From NCBI RefSeq assembly GCF_040581485.1, contig NC_090135.1, forward strand, positions 9,913,001-9,977,000: a stretch of DNA of 64,000 nt. Direction: 5' to 3'. The notes beneath the pieces are model-generated. The model was given only the letters and a program-made list of their open reading frames with translations. It searched no databases and was not told the DNA's origin. The translations under genes and the position numbers were made by a program. Shown here one piece after another: positions 37,501 to 52,500 of this stretch (position 1 is its first letter; each line of letters starts with the position of its first letter). Origin of the DNA: Linepithema humile (taxonomy: Eukaryota > Arthropoda > Insecta > Hymenoptera > Formicidae).

Positions 37501-40500
37501 AGATCTGCGCAAAGTTAAGTCAACTTCATGAGATCACGGCGAAGTTAGCGCTTGGATATAATTAACAAAGTTCTGCCCAGATAGAAATTCCAAAGTTCTA
37601 GATTTTAAAACAAGACTGTCGTTTGATCTTTCTAAAAATGAATCGAGGATATACGCTAATAATTCAGTCAACGTCTCCCAGTTCTTGAAAAACATTAACT
37701 TTATACTTGAAGAAACTTCTTTAGCAATGAATAAACTGTGCTTAAATCAAAGTGAAACTTTTGATCTTCGCGGTCTGAAATTATTGCTAAATGTTAATGA
37801 GCTCTTTCTTTCATACGTAAATGCCTCCTTTGAGAAAATCATTACCAAAGAAGCATCATTATCAAAATTGTCGTAAATATTATACTTTATTAATTAAAAA
37901 AAATGGAGATATGATATTCTGTGGCTTCATACTTTCAACAAAATTCTAAACTAAAACAAAGAAGTATAAAGTTTAATTAATTAAGGCAGAATTTAACTTC
38001 ACAGCCGTTAACTTTTTAAGTTTCCAACAATCAAATTTTTCAAGTCCCCGTAAACTACTTCGTTAATTATTTTAGCGGCTACAGCTTTTAATAATTCACT
38101 AGCATTTACCGTGCAAATGTTCAGAAATGGCACGAAAGTTCTGAATGACGGAAATTCTAAAGGGGCGAGATATCGGCTCGTCACCGTAAACGCAACAAAG
38201 CGTTAACTCGCGAAAGCGCAAGATGTAGAAATGAACTTATGCTTGCAGTATTACGTAGCTGTCCAAAGGTCGCGACGCCGAATGGCAGTTACGTGTCGAA
38301 CGGTACATTGACTTCGCGGACATTCCTATGCAAGCCGGGCAGCGTGTTTTCCGATAGCGGCGAGCGAAAAAGAACGCTCGAGTGCAGAAACGGCAAGTGG
38401 AACGACACTATCGCCAGACTACCTACTTGTGTAGGTAAGAATTCGCTTGACAAATCGATTATATTGCTTGCTATTAGATATTTATTCATCCGCCTATCAA
38501 AAGATAAGATTATTAGAAATATATTACATGTTATTATATTTATTTATCGGTCCATCTATCGGCAGATAAATCCGTTTATATTTCATCATATTTATTTATA
38601 TATCTATTACTATATACGCGTGTGCGGCCGGATATATTTTATCCTACCTTGGAGTGGATTTATCTCATTGCCGGAGAGTGAAATTTAAAAACAACGTGCA
38701 CGTATAAATATGAAAATAATACGCTTTGTCGTGCGTGAAATAATAAACACGATAAATCCAGTTATATTTAAATTTACTAAACCTCGTTTATTCATTCTGC
38801 GCAGAGAATTATTTACTAATTCAGATATTTTGTGAGCACCTGAATTAAAACATAAGCTACTAAAGCTAGAAAAAAATATGCTCTTATATCATTACACTGA
38901 TATATTATCACATTTATAATATGTAATAATTGTGCGAGTTCCAATTACATATGTTATACAATCCTCCGTATATAATTCTCTTTATCACGTTAGCAGCTTC
39001 GCAAATTATTCATGTTGTCAAATTATTACTTTAACATGCTGTTAGCGGAAGTCTGACTCACACGAGTGTGGCGGAGAAACGTTAATCATAGATTCAAAAT
39101 TTATAGCCGTGTTCCCCGTTAAATTTCTCGAGCGCAACGTTATCTCTTCTCTTCCTCGATATTATCTGCTCTATAACTCCCTTAGTAAGTACAACGTGTA
39201 CTTTCCTGCGATTAATTTCGGACTTATACGGGTGCGTGAACTCACACGTGTGCGTGAACTCACGCAACAGTCAGCGCGACTTACGCAGCGAGGCGCGCGA
39301 GATAATCGATACGGCCCTTTCGGGTCGGAAACCCTGCGTCTAGCGATGGCACCGAAACTCTACAAAAATCCCTATTGTCGCAGCTTTCTCGCAACAATGA
39401 AAGTGAAATCTCTTATCTGTTCTCTCAGTATTTGTTATAGAATTCATCATTAAGAACCTTACATTCGTTTCTGATCATCGGAAAAGATTAAAAAACTAAA
39501 GACGAAATAAGAACGAATAAAATGAAACATAATAGAAAAATAAATTCGTGGATTGAGCTAATTAAACGCCAAAATGTGGCTCTACATCAAAATCATCGTG
39601 TATCAAAGCTCCAGTTAGACATTCAAACTTCCAGAATAAAGGACGTATATTCAGACTTTTGTTCGGCAGTTTCGCAATCGGTCGAAGTGCCATCACTACC
39701 TATGGCTGCCCATCGAGGGGGGAATTCCTTCCCCCTCGGCGGGACTGGTGGGGAATCCCACGTTGGGGAAGGGAGCGACCGAGACGTAGCTCCCTCGGTA
39801 GGGGCAGGAAAGACAAGGACAGGCCGACATAGAGGAGAGTCTTAGGGTAGAGAAGACTCCCGAAGGCAATCATACATCGTCGTCGTCGTCGGTGTCGTTG
39901 CGCGCTCATCACGACGGCAGTCGTCAACACGTCACGTGTCTCTCTGGACGTGAGAAAAAATACGTGTTACAAAAGTAGCCTCGAGACTCGCGTGAAAGTA
40001 CATCTATACGTGTCGCGTTCATTCAACATATTTCGCTCGTTCGAAAATAACGCTCGATTTTAACTTGGAGAAATCCGCCACAACACTTAACAGGTAATTA
40101 ATTTACAATATAATATTATTTGTCGATTAAGATTGTTTGATCTAAAATAAGATTCACGATATGTAAAGGACAAAAAAAGAATAGCACTTATTCAAAGCGG
40201 TTCATTCAAAATGCAAAAGATTTATGAGTCTTCAAAAATTAGCGAATTAACTGTCACAAAAATGTGGAAAATAATTAAAATTCAATAACTAAATTTTTAT
40301 TTGGACGATAAATAAATAAATAATTAAAAGCTAAAAAAGCTAAACTGGTTAATGTCACACTTTTGCGATAACCGTTGAACTTAAATTTCCAAACTAGATT
40401 TTCTCGTCGCCTATCAAGCGTTAGTGAATTGTTTCTTCGTCAATCGACGATTTAAGGGCAAAGTGCGGTGAGATGACGCGAGATAAATTATACAGAAAGT

Positions 40501-43500
40501 AATTTTTTGCAGCAATTGGAATTGGAGCAAATCTTGATATCGAAGGTTAACGAAACGAACTTTCTGTTGTATACTCGCGCACCCGTTACGATCTCTTAGC
40601 TAATTAATCTCTCATTCTGTTTCGCTCTCCTCATATCAATCTCTCTCTGATTGCTGCGATGTGGATTAATTACCAGCTAGTCATTAATCATCGACAAATG
40701 TGCAAAAGCGTAATTAAATTGTTCATCCAATCTCAGCAACTTGCTCATTTCTCGGCTCGAGAATATTTTTTTCTGACAGCTTAATGTCTCAAAATTAATT
40801 TAAGAATTGATAAAAATATAAAGTACAACTATAAGACATAAAAATTTCTACTATTATTAATCTAGCTAGAAAAATAATTTAGCTTACAGTTAATCAGAAA
40901 TTCTAATACTTATAAAATTAAAAATTAATACATTTTTAATTTGCTTCTCATTATACTATATATTTTAATTGTATGCTACATATTTTTCTAGAAAGTCCTA
41001 TTTATTTTCTCATTTGTCTTTAATGAACGATATAATTTTTCATCCATTTATTTTCTCTAAAAGGTAATAATTTTTCCCATTCACATATTTGCTAAAAGTT
41101 ATCACACACACACACACACACATATGTTTCCATATATGCTGGAAAATATTTAACTACATAAATTTTTACCATGTATTTTTTCATCGTGTATCTATTCTTT
41201 CCTGAACGCGTCGCGACTTGCACAGATTCGGTCCTTTATAATAGATTTCCAAGCAGATTTCCAAACAGAGCATTGATAGTCGGAAAGAGATACTGCTGGC
41301 AGCTGCGGTCTAAATTAAAATTCGTTCTCTAAAATATCATCCAGCGGCACTTGAAACCGGTGAACAAAGATAGGGACCAAAAAAGTTCAGAGAAAGGGAG
41401 AGAAAGAGACAGAAAGAGAGAGATAGAGAAAGAGATACAAGTTTTACAAGACTGTCTGCTTCTTTTTTCGTTTCTCCGCCGATGAATTGCTTCGCTCGCG
41501 AGGAACAAATATCTCGCCACGAGAATTATAGATCTTACCCGAAAAAGATTAAGAGCCGAAGCCGCTATTACGCTTTTTAAAGCGCCATGTGATTGGAGTT
41601 TCAACAAAATCTAATAATCTGCTTTTTGTTTTTGCACACACACTTGCACGTTGTTGTTGAGATAACATTACGAAATTAATTTAAAAAAGTTCTTATCGTA
41701 AGTGTCCACATTGTCACATTGTAAATATAAAATTTCGTCGGATCGTTTACGTCAATCGATAGAGTTGCGTCCTTGGACAGATGACTGTTTAAATATCATG
41801 TCAACATGTTGATAATTTGAAAATATACGCACATTTCAGCGCGCGTATATTCTGAGAAAAAAGAGTATTATCAAACTATTCCTCTGGATAACACTGAGAT
41901 TAAATAAAGTTTTAGAACTTAAAAGAAATCTGACAAAATTTTGGCTAATGTCAAACAACGTCTTAATTCTCTAACCTAGATCTTACTTATAGATTTTACT
42001 TTTTTGTCTCTATTTTTTCTTATAAAACAAAGAATTCGAAAATGACAGTTGGGACTTAAAAACTGATAGTCGTGTAACTGTGTGACACAAACTGACGAGG
42101 AGAGGTAAAATGAAACAATTTTCAACACAGTCACGCCGACGCGCGCTTTTCAATCATCCCGGGAACAAAACCAATTTTGCGCACCGCGAAGAAATCCATT
42201 TCGACGGATGGGCCCCAATCTCGCGATGAACAAAATCGGATTTTCCATTCGTCACGATTTCCAGGAAAAGTTGCATTTCAATTCCCTATAACGTGTGCGC
42301 GATTGTATTCCGAGCATATGTATGCGTAATTCGGGAGTTCTGCAGCTGTTTCTATTCTATAAGAAGCGCGATCGGAGAGAGGAGAGACGCGAGAGAGGAG
42401 AGAGAGAGAGAGAAACGATCGGACTTGGTCCTGAGAGGAATAACAGGATGGTGGGGATGTTTCCCCTCCTTATTCCTGTTTCTCTTACGTTTTCTCTCTC
42501 TCTCTAGTCTCTTCTCAGTGATAAATTTAGAGTTAGCGGAATAAAACAACTGCACAGCTGCACCGTTCGTGCTGACTTTGCGAAAGTGTAGCCGCCGATC
42601 TGTTGCTGAAGTTTGCTCGACAAGTTTGCTTAGGTGTACATAACAAAGCCTGAGTGAATGGAATTTATCGAGAATTACTCGCGAATATTCATTCATTCGA
42701 GATATTAATTCTTTTCAATAAAATTGTGAGAGCCATTGAAATAATATTATATGTAATATAGAAATATATATTCGATTTAATCATTCTTTGATTGATCATA
42801 AAGTGCAAATCATTATTGGCTGTTAATATTGCATAATTGTTGTAATAATTATATAAGTTAAAAGGAACGTATAAAATAATTCTCTTTTTTCATTTCCGGC
42901 AAGAGAGAATGTGTTAAAGAAAAAAAAAAGACTCGCTCTTTGTAAACCTATTAGTATTAGTATTACTTAATGCATTATTACTGAACCTTAATGCAGAGAT
43001 TTTAATGGCTCAACATTATTTACTGCAAAATTTATTACAAGAATGTAGCATTAAATTGTAGTTAATAATTATTAAATTCTGTTGAGATTAAACTGTAAAA
43101 TGTTCTTTTAGCATTTTAATTGCCATACAGAACATCAGCAAATTTTAATACTTCACAAATGGCAAATTTTACTATTGTTTGATAAAATCTCGCTAGATTG
43201 ATACTACTAAACTTCTGATGTTAGAATTACTGCATTTTAATGCAGATTCGTAATAAATAATAAGTAATTTGGTTTGAATTAAAAATCATAAACAAGAAAA
43301 AGTACAAATTATAAACCTATTTCAAACGCGTGGATCTATTGTATAGATTTACAAAGCCAAGTTTACGTTCAACAAATTAAATACGTTTCAACAAATTAAA
43401 TACCTAACTAAAATAACATATCGTTAACAAATTTATAGACCAGCGAAGTGTGCTACTCCATACAGCTGCACGCGAACGTACAGTTGTTCGAATATCAGCG

Positions 43501-46500
43501 AAATTGATCCCGGTCCCTAACATTCTCCGCGAAACCGACACTTTCGTGCACGGCCTGTCGGTGCGCCAGGCTCTCCCGCCGACTTGTTTTCGTCGAGAGA
43601 GAGGCGCATCGGCGAGAGAGAACGGCAGAACGAAATCGTAACGGTGATGGAAGCGACGGGTGGAGGAGGAGGAGGGAAGACACACGCCTGGCCCTGTTTC
43701 TCGCTCTCCCTCCCGCGGGCGAGCGCTTCCCCTCCTTTCCTCCTACGTTGCCCTCACCATCGCGGCGCCGAGGTGCCCCTCACCGAGGTGGAGGAGCAAC
43801 GTAAACCGGAGGGAAACCCTCCGTCGCCAGTGTCGCCAACGGCGTGCCCAAGTACCGCGGTCCGCTTATCGTCGCGTCATACACTTCTCGCGTCTCGTTT
43901 CACACCTTACCGCCCTTTGTTCATCAATGGAGAGCAGCGGTTCGCGTACGCGTACACGCATCACTACGCATCATCACGCATCACATCCGCGATCGCGACG
44001 CGCCACCACCGCCGTCGTCGTCACGCACGCGCGCGGGTACCGCGAGGAAACCGTGCCCTACCCGTCGCGCTTCAAGACGCCCCGCGAGTGCAGCATCGTC
44101 AAGGTCATCGACGTGACCGAGGTGGTATCGAGCCTCAGGATCGCGTAGATCTTCTATCGCGCGGAGAGGAAAGTCGCTTTACCTCGTCGGAAGATCGGCG
44201 CGCTCGCGTGATCGAGAGATGCCAAAAAAGCCGGCGGCAAGTTTCTCGCTGGGATAGAAACCGTTTTCTGGGGAGAATGTCTGTTCACCTTGACGAGAAC
44301 GCTTTCTAAAAAAGAGTTTGACTTGGTCGTAAAACGACGGATGGTCCTTTGAAAAAGGGAATTCTTGAGGAGACATGGGGATCGATATGTCGAGGAGTCG
44401 ACGATTTTTCCTAGAGAGTTCTTGAAGAGATTGCTTTCAGACTCTCTTTTTGCGAGGGAAAAAACGTAATGCTGAAAAATCGACGGTATTACACAAAGAT
44501 AGATTTTTTCGAGACTGCCATTCTGACGAGAATATTCTGAAAGAAGTGATCCAATTAAAGAAAAAAAAAGAGGGATCAAAGGGACGTCAAAAGGACGATC
44601 TGAAAAAAATTGACGTTGAAGAATCGACAGATTTCTCCGCAAAAAAATCACACAAAATTCCCATAAAAAATTATACAGGTTTTTCAACGAGATTTCACGT
44701 TCGAGGGAACTAATCTTCCTCCGAGAAATCTTTTAAGAAAGGATTCTCCGCGGAGAGACGATGGATCTCGGTAATTCTTGAAGGAAAGCAGTGAGCCAGC
44801 GATAACGAAAATTGCAGAGGCAGGTCTTGTCGAATCCGAGATTAGTGATCGCGCGAGCTCGAGTGGAAAGGGGGACAATCCGCAGGATGCATGGGTTCCA
44901 GCGGGAGCACTAAAGGATCGCTCAAGGTCGGTGAGGCGAGATCCTGGTGGAACACGTGCTCGCTGCGTGGCGGGCAAAGTTCGGTCGCCCGAACAGAGAG
45001 AGATAGAGAGAGAGAGGCAATTGAACGATTAATTATGTCTTAACGAGTTGCAACTACCACGGTGCAAAGTCGCACGAGAGCATTTCGAGAAGAGGAGAGG
45101 AGGCGGGGGAAAGGGGAACAAATAAAAGAAAAATGCAACGGTGGAAGCGCGCCGATCAGTAATTTGCGGAAAGAAGTCTCTTAGGTAACGAGAGAAAAAA
45201 AATTGGCGAGTAAACGGAGCGAGAAGAATAGCTCGCGCGTAGGAGGGAGGGGAGAGTTGACCGTCGATGGACTTTGTACCCGGCTGTAATGACTCATCGG
45301 CGAGGAGGTTGAGGCAGGAGGAACTTTGCGCGAGCTCGTCGCAGGGTATGTGTCACGTGACAAAGAGAGGAGCGAGGGAATGCACTTGCGAAGGAGGCGA
45401 AACGCAGCAGGTATCTCCACTCGGGCGATTTGCAACAGTTTTGACGAAAATAGTTTTAATGGATAATTAGAAAAACGTAATTGTATATAGAAGAAAAGAT
45501 TAATCAAAATTCGTAATGCGCTCGCAGCTTGAAATATTTATTGACGTCAAAAATTAATTTCAATGTTGCATCATATTAGTTTTCATACCAGTCATCAAAA
45601 TAAATTGTCGTTAATGATTGACGTGACGTTTGTAGATTAAAATCTGAATAACATTGATTAAAATTCTGAAAAATGGATAACATATTCGTATTCAATATCA
45701 TATATTTCGAACTGCAAATATAAAATTTTAATTGGACTTCTGTTACTTTTGTTTAATCGTGAAATCATAACTGTACGAATTTGAATCAAATTATATTTTA
45801 TTGCAACCTATTACACAACTTTTTATTGATCTCTTATATAATTACAATTTCATAAACTTCTTTTGTCAATTGCACAACGAGATTGCAACTCAGAAAAATT
45901 TTCAGAAATAATTTTGCATTACATAGACATTTTCACGCAAATCAGAATTCTTTCCAATGTTGCAAAAAATAAATGAGTTAAACATTTAAAGGATTAGCGT
46001 CAGTTTTAAACCAGTTGAATGCAGTTTGAGTTGATGGAAGCTTCTACATGAAGCTCTTTTCGGACCACGTATTCTACAATTAAGCCACACAATTACGTTA
46101 AAGGGGATACTAATTTCCGTTTCGCATCTTTCGTTTCTCTAAATTGGAACGTGCTTCCGTTCCCTATCTCTGTTCCTCGTTCTTCATCAAAAGAGATTAT
46201 TCCTCTCTCAGTTCTCTTTCTCTCTTGATTTACTGCATTTGGTTTGCATATTCAAAAGCGACCGTAGCTACACCCGTAAATGCAACATGTTTGTCGCACA
46301 ACAAGGCCACCTTGACAAATATCATGCCACGCGAACTTCAACCGCGGCGGTAAACTTCAAATGAACTTAACTAGAAGATGTTTCGGTCCGGCGAGCGCAG
46401 TCCAAACTCGCCTGAGGACACAATCACATCTCAAGATTGCATCACGATCAAATTGCAAATAGAAGACAAACAAGATCGCTCAATTGTGTGCATTAAAATA

Positions 46501-49500
46501 ACAATGCGGCACACGACTCAGAATTGAAGAACACGAAATGGAAATAATCCGAAGAATAAAAATAAACTTCGGTTGTTTATCAGAAATTATTTTAGAAAGA
46601 CGAAGCAATATGCTGCATGATTCCTTAGACGTGGTTTAACATACAATTAAAGATTCAGTCGTGAGAATTTACATTTTACATTTTTCTGGGAGATAAAAAA
46701 TCAAATGATCATAGCTCGCAATTTCTTGACATTATTCGACGAAAAAAAATTTTTAAAATTGATGAATTATACAATGATTTTGTTAATGCTCTTTAATGAT
46801 TTTTTTTTGTAAAACGGTTCACCGATGCAGTTACATAATCAGGTCATCGCGGCGATTACGTTTTCAGATGTGTATATACGATAAGAATAATCGTGTCCGC
46901 GATTAGCGCGTGGAAACAATTACGATCGATTGCGATTCGAATTCTGACCATGGTACACGCCATTTACATTTCCATTTACATAATTTCTGTTCGACACACC
47001 CGATATCGCGTATACACCATATGCAAATTCACGAAATACACTGTATAAAACCATAAGATTTTTATAGATTCGCGTCCTATCAATTCCTGCTGATTAATAT
47101 TCTCGAAATAAATGATCAAATATAACAGTAAATATAAAATATTTACTTATTATCATTATGAGTGTATTTAATGACCATATAAAAATTTATTCAATTTTTA
47201 TCTAATTCACTAAAAAATAACATTTAATTTTTTACTTTAACATTAAATTTTAGATAAGTGTCATATACATAGAATATATAAACAATTTTGTATAAATTTA
47301 AATAAATTATATTCAATAAATCTCTAATTATTGCTGCTTGCACATGAACGTAAAGATAAATCGCATGAAGTTTTAATGAAATTTTCATATAGATAAATAT
47401 TATAAAATATTATTATAATAAATAATAATTAGAATGTGCAATTTCACGTGATAATGTTATGACTCAGTTTTACTTGTAAATAGTATAATTTAAGAAGTGC
47501 AAAGAACAGATATATATATACCTATATCATGTTTCAAGCTTGGCTTTTTATAAACATATAAATAATACATATGTCACCATATATGTTCGATAAAAATACT
47601 CTATGAAATGTCAAGCAAGATATTTGAAACTATATATTCCACGGTCAGTGACCTTACAATTCCGTCTATAAGTTATTCATATATCTTACAATATCAGCGA
47701 ATACACAGACTCATACGAAGTATGCTGATTATGGCCGATTATGCCGAAAGAACTTCATCGCGGAAAAACAATTAAAATTCGCGGAAGGTTGGGGGTGGGA
47801 GGAAGTTGATACATCCGAGAAACCCGATAAGAGATAACGCGGCACATTTTGTTACGCCTCGTCGCAGTTCGGTCCCGTGAGGGTGGAGGCGTCGTCAGAC
47901 AATAAAGCCAACGAAGTAGCATCGCTTCTGTTCAGTCGGTGACTTCGCGACGTCGCGACGTCAGTGTCAAAGTACAATTCGGCCGAGTAGCTGGGTCGGA
48001 GGAGGAGGCGAGCGCGAGGCAACGACGAACGATGACGCGGCCGCGGCAGAGCGTTCCCGACGGTGACAGCGTGCACGCGTGCCTGCAACGCGAAGTGATC
48101 TGATTTCTCGGTCGAAATCAGAAAAGACGTAGCAAACACAATTTTATAATTTCACGTGAGAATACTTTTTAGATTTCTTTAAAGCCGCGGAGATAAGCGA
48201 AAAAGAGTGTATAAAGTTTTAGAAAAACGCGAAAAAATCTTTCTTCAAAAATAAGTGAAGATTATTTTAGACCGAATTGAAGTTTTTCTCAATCAAGAAA
48301 AATACGAAGAAGAGAGTTCTGAAGTGTTTTCGGACGAGAACAAGTGGAGATATTTCTTTTTTCGAATTTTGATAAGAAAGTTCGAGGTGGACGCGAGTAG
48401 AAATTTCTCTTTTTTCGAGTTGGAAAATCGAAGACTGTTTTACACATACTTTTATCATTGATAAAAAAAAATTCTGTTGCTTTTCCAAAGATGTGAAAAA
48501 TATTTCTGTCTGCACGTTTCTCGACAAAACGACTGAATCAATTTTCTCCACGTCGAGAATGCAAGGAATATTTTGGAGTTGAAATTTTCTACGACATTGT
48601 AGAATGATGAACGAGAAATTCTAGACTTCATATTGCATTCAATGTGAGAGATGTATTTCAAAGCCGGAGCATCTACAACATAAGATATAAGAGAAGTTTC
48701 GAGTCCGCAATTCGCGCTCAAACGAGAAAATTACACATTTCGGATATTAAACATTCCGCAGTACTACGAATTTCATCATCCTAATTGCTCGAAGACAAAA
48801 TAGAGCCTTTTGAACAATCTTAAATCATGATGGCCCTAGTTGCATTTTTACCATAAACTTCCTAAATTTACGTGCTAACTTTTCTCCCGAAAAGAATCTC
48901 CGTCGAATCTCTTTGTGAGTGAAGCCACGCAATAGTCTCGTGCTAGTAAAGAGAGAAAGAGAGAGAGAGAATAAGAAGAAAGAGAAGACGCAGGGAGAGA
49001 AAGTGGGGAGAGTTTCCGAGACTTTTAACGCGAATCCCTCGGACCTTTGGTAGGATCTAGTGGTAGCGGCGTGAACTGCAAGTGAATCGCACACTGTTGC
49101 AACGCGCGACGGGGCTCGTGTGATGGTGGTAATACGCAGCGGCAGCAGCAGCTGACAGACGGCCGCGACATACGACATAATAGATATTTAGTCGGAAATC
49201 AACTGAGAGACACAGAGACTTCACGATGATTCGAATATTCACCGACACCTTCAGGAACCTGATCAGTGAGTGTCACACGCTTTTCATATAAACGACGAGG
49301 TAAAATTCAGTGTGCTTAGATTCGGATGACTTTCGAGATACGATAAGAGAAAAAGTCGCTTTATGTCAATGTTTAGATAAACATGAACGTCGAGTTTCCT
49401 ACATTATTTGTATAAGCCCCTATAATTTGAATTGCGAGAAATGATATTTATTTCTGATATCAAATTTTCACTATTTTACGAAAGAAATTATTATTGCAGT

Positions 49501-52500
49501 CTCTCGAACTTGTGACATTTTCACTCGTGTCAAACTCGTTAATTAATATGTAGTATGATTTCTGTGAGAACGTTCTACAACGAGATAAATGTATGCTCAT
49601 ACTGTTCTAAATTGAATTTTTAAATTGTTTAAAGAGATTATACAATTTTCACAGATCCAGATAATAAAAATTTGATTTCTTTCGTTCTTGCATAATACCT
49701 ATTGTATACTTTTCATTAAAATTTGTACATGTAACCGCGCTAATATAAATATAATACATAAATGTATTTGATATAAAAAGGATATCGATTAAAATGATTA
49801 AAAATAACTCTGCAAATTGAAGAGAAATAATTAAGTTACTGTTGTCCAAAAGAGCTACATTTTATTTATGACGATTTATTTTCTATAACGAAGATTTTCG
49901 ACAATCAACGGATATCGTATTTCAAGTAGGTCAATAAAATTTTTAGAAATTATATTGAAGGAAACTCGATGTGTGTGATTATAAAATCAGAAATTTAATA
50001 CATGTCAGTGCAGAATAGAAGCGCGTTTCCGACGATATAATCAATAAATTAATTTAGTTTATCAATGTAACAAACTGCGTTTTCACATCTGTAGTTAGAT
50101 ATTTTTCGATTAATATGAATAATTCTTGAATATTGAAGTTAATTTATTGATTTTATCGTTGAGAATGATTCGCTGACGAACTCGTATTTCATACACCATA
50201 TTTCGCTTTTGAAATCTTTATTTAATTATTACGATATTTGGAATTTTGCATTTTATTCTCTCTCCATAAATTTTTCGGTGCTTTGTTTTCCACATAATTA
50301 CGATATTTTTAATATTATACGCTTTTTGTTTAGTTATAAAATTTTCGATCACTTTATTCTTTTTTGTTCATGGCACTTAAATAAGTAAAGATATCAAAAA
50401 ATGATCGCGATAACCGTCCGTTTCGATTACGATCGAGCCCGGATCGGATGCGAAACTCTGTTAATTGGGATAAAATCGATTAGAATGCCGTTTCGCCGTC
50501 CGAAAGAAACGCGAATGCACAAAGGAAATTGGTTCGTTTGCGGCGACAGTGGCGGAATTAAATTTCGCGATGTCGTGCAGACGCTTGTCGGGTTCGTTGT
50601 TTGCGTAGCTGACATTAAATTATATGTTGATTCAACAAAATACACTTCGCCACGCAAACGATGCATCCGGCCGCGAAGAATGGCCCGATTTTCGTGAAAA
50701 TAAATTCGAAACTAACAGACGAGAACGTATCCCATAAATTGATGCTGAACGTAACAAGTTTAAATCAAATTTAACAAATCCACCAAATCCAATGCGGGCA
50801 ATTTTACTTCTAGCTTCCTGTCGAAATTTCTAACAAACTATACCGAGTAAAATTAGTAATAAATTTGATTTTGTAAGAAATATGATTCCGAATTTACGCT
50901 GAAGGACGCGACACAAATTTGCCTCTTTCGACACTTGCAATCTCGCACGCGACGGAGACAATGCAATTTCGCTATTTCTCTTGATTGGATAATTTTCCGA
51001 TATCTTTGCACGTAGCCTCGCATTCGGCCAGCGCAAGTGGTATACGTGACTGATGTAACGTACAAAACGCGACGGTAAACGCTCCGGATTTTTCCTTTCC
51101 TTTTTTATTAGGCCGCAGTCCCTGTCTTGCCTGTCTACGCGCGTATACTCGTAAAGATCGAGATGCTGTGCGTGTGATTATGCTATCTATATAATTTCGT
51201 CATTAATTACTCGAGAATTACAACCTCTCTTCAGTATCTAATTTCATTCATTTTTTTTTCCACAACAAAAACGACACTCGCATGCACGCACAGATTTCGA
51301 AATTGCGTGTTTAATTTTTTTGCCACTACAGCAGTGATAAATAATTATCGATACTTATATTACATCTTTTGAAAATAAATGTTCAAAAAATTTTTCAGTG
51401 TTTTCAACGATAGACATGTTTTACTTATATTGCTACAGTTCATTTTTGTCTTTTGCTGCACGCATTTTTCATTCAACGAAGACCAATTTGGTCCATATTG
51501 CCGGAGCAGACTTCCGTTTTGAAAAGTTCTTCGGCGTTCCCGATTCTAAAATTAAATCTCCAAGAAAAGATGACGCAATTCTGAGTGCTCGCATTGAGAT
51601 TGCTCGACTTATCCGGTCGAGTCAAAGAAACTTGGACTTTGGACTTCAAGGAGTTATTGTAATAAAATACGCGGTGTACAGTAACCCTCGATTTTGTGCT
51701 GATTTGAAAAAATGTTGACGGATATTCTTCAATCAAAGTTAAATGTTTCAAGTTCGTGTTTCTTACGTATTCAGCGCAAAACGTGATAGTTTTAAATTTT
51801 CAGTAACGTGTTCGTGTATAAGAGTTTTAAAACTTCCGCATTTTTTTCAAATTCCTCGCCGGCCAATAGCTCCAAAATATGTATATCTGTTGACTTTGCC
51901 GATGCTTAAAATAAATAATGTTATGAAACCTCTGCATTTTCTTACAAAATATTAAAATGATTAAAATGAAAAATCTAACGCGGAAAAATTTGAGAACTGT
52001 CAAGCTCAAAATAAAATAAATACGAAGTATAATTATTATATTGAGAAATAATTTGTAAAAAAGATAGTTATACAGAATTATATTACAAATTTTTTTTTTA
52101 ATCTGTACATCTACGAACAAAAAAGAAATTCGGCGATTATCATATTCGAAAGAACGCATATACACGGTGGAATTTAAACCACCGCAAATTAGCACCGAAA
52201 ACCTGATGCGTAGATTCTATTCGTTTCCACGAAATAATTTCCGATCGCATTAGGGGGAAGATTATGCTTGGTTCCCCTCTGTTTTGTCGGCCATTCGGGG
52301 ATTAGTCTTACCACGCCGACAATTGACGACGATTGGACGATGGGCAAGGATAGCCCGTGGCAACAGGAAGCATTTCAGTGCTCCGCGATACAGTGTTCGT
52401 TTCATGACCTGTTTTCTGTGTGCAGGGACGGTATGTGATATTTTTAATATCGCAAGCAGCTATTATTTTCAATATTCTATTACATTTTTTTCTGTTAAAA

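Noticed and set aside
44154..44687. Minus-strand frame of 177 codons
   Set aside because: The longest frame in the window, but in purine/pyrimidine-skewed sequence, rich in Phe, Leu and Ser, with no splice signals and no recognisable motif; chance frame.
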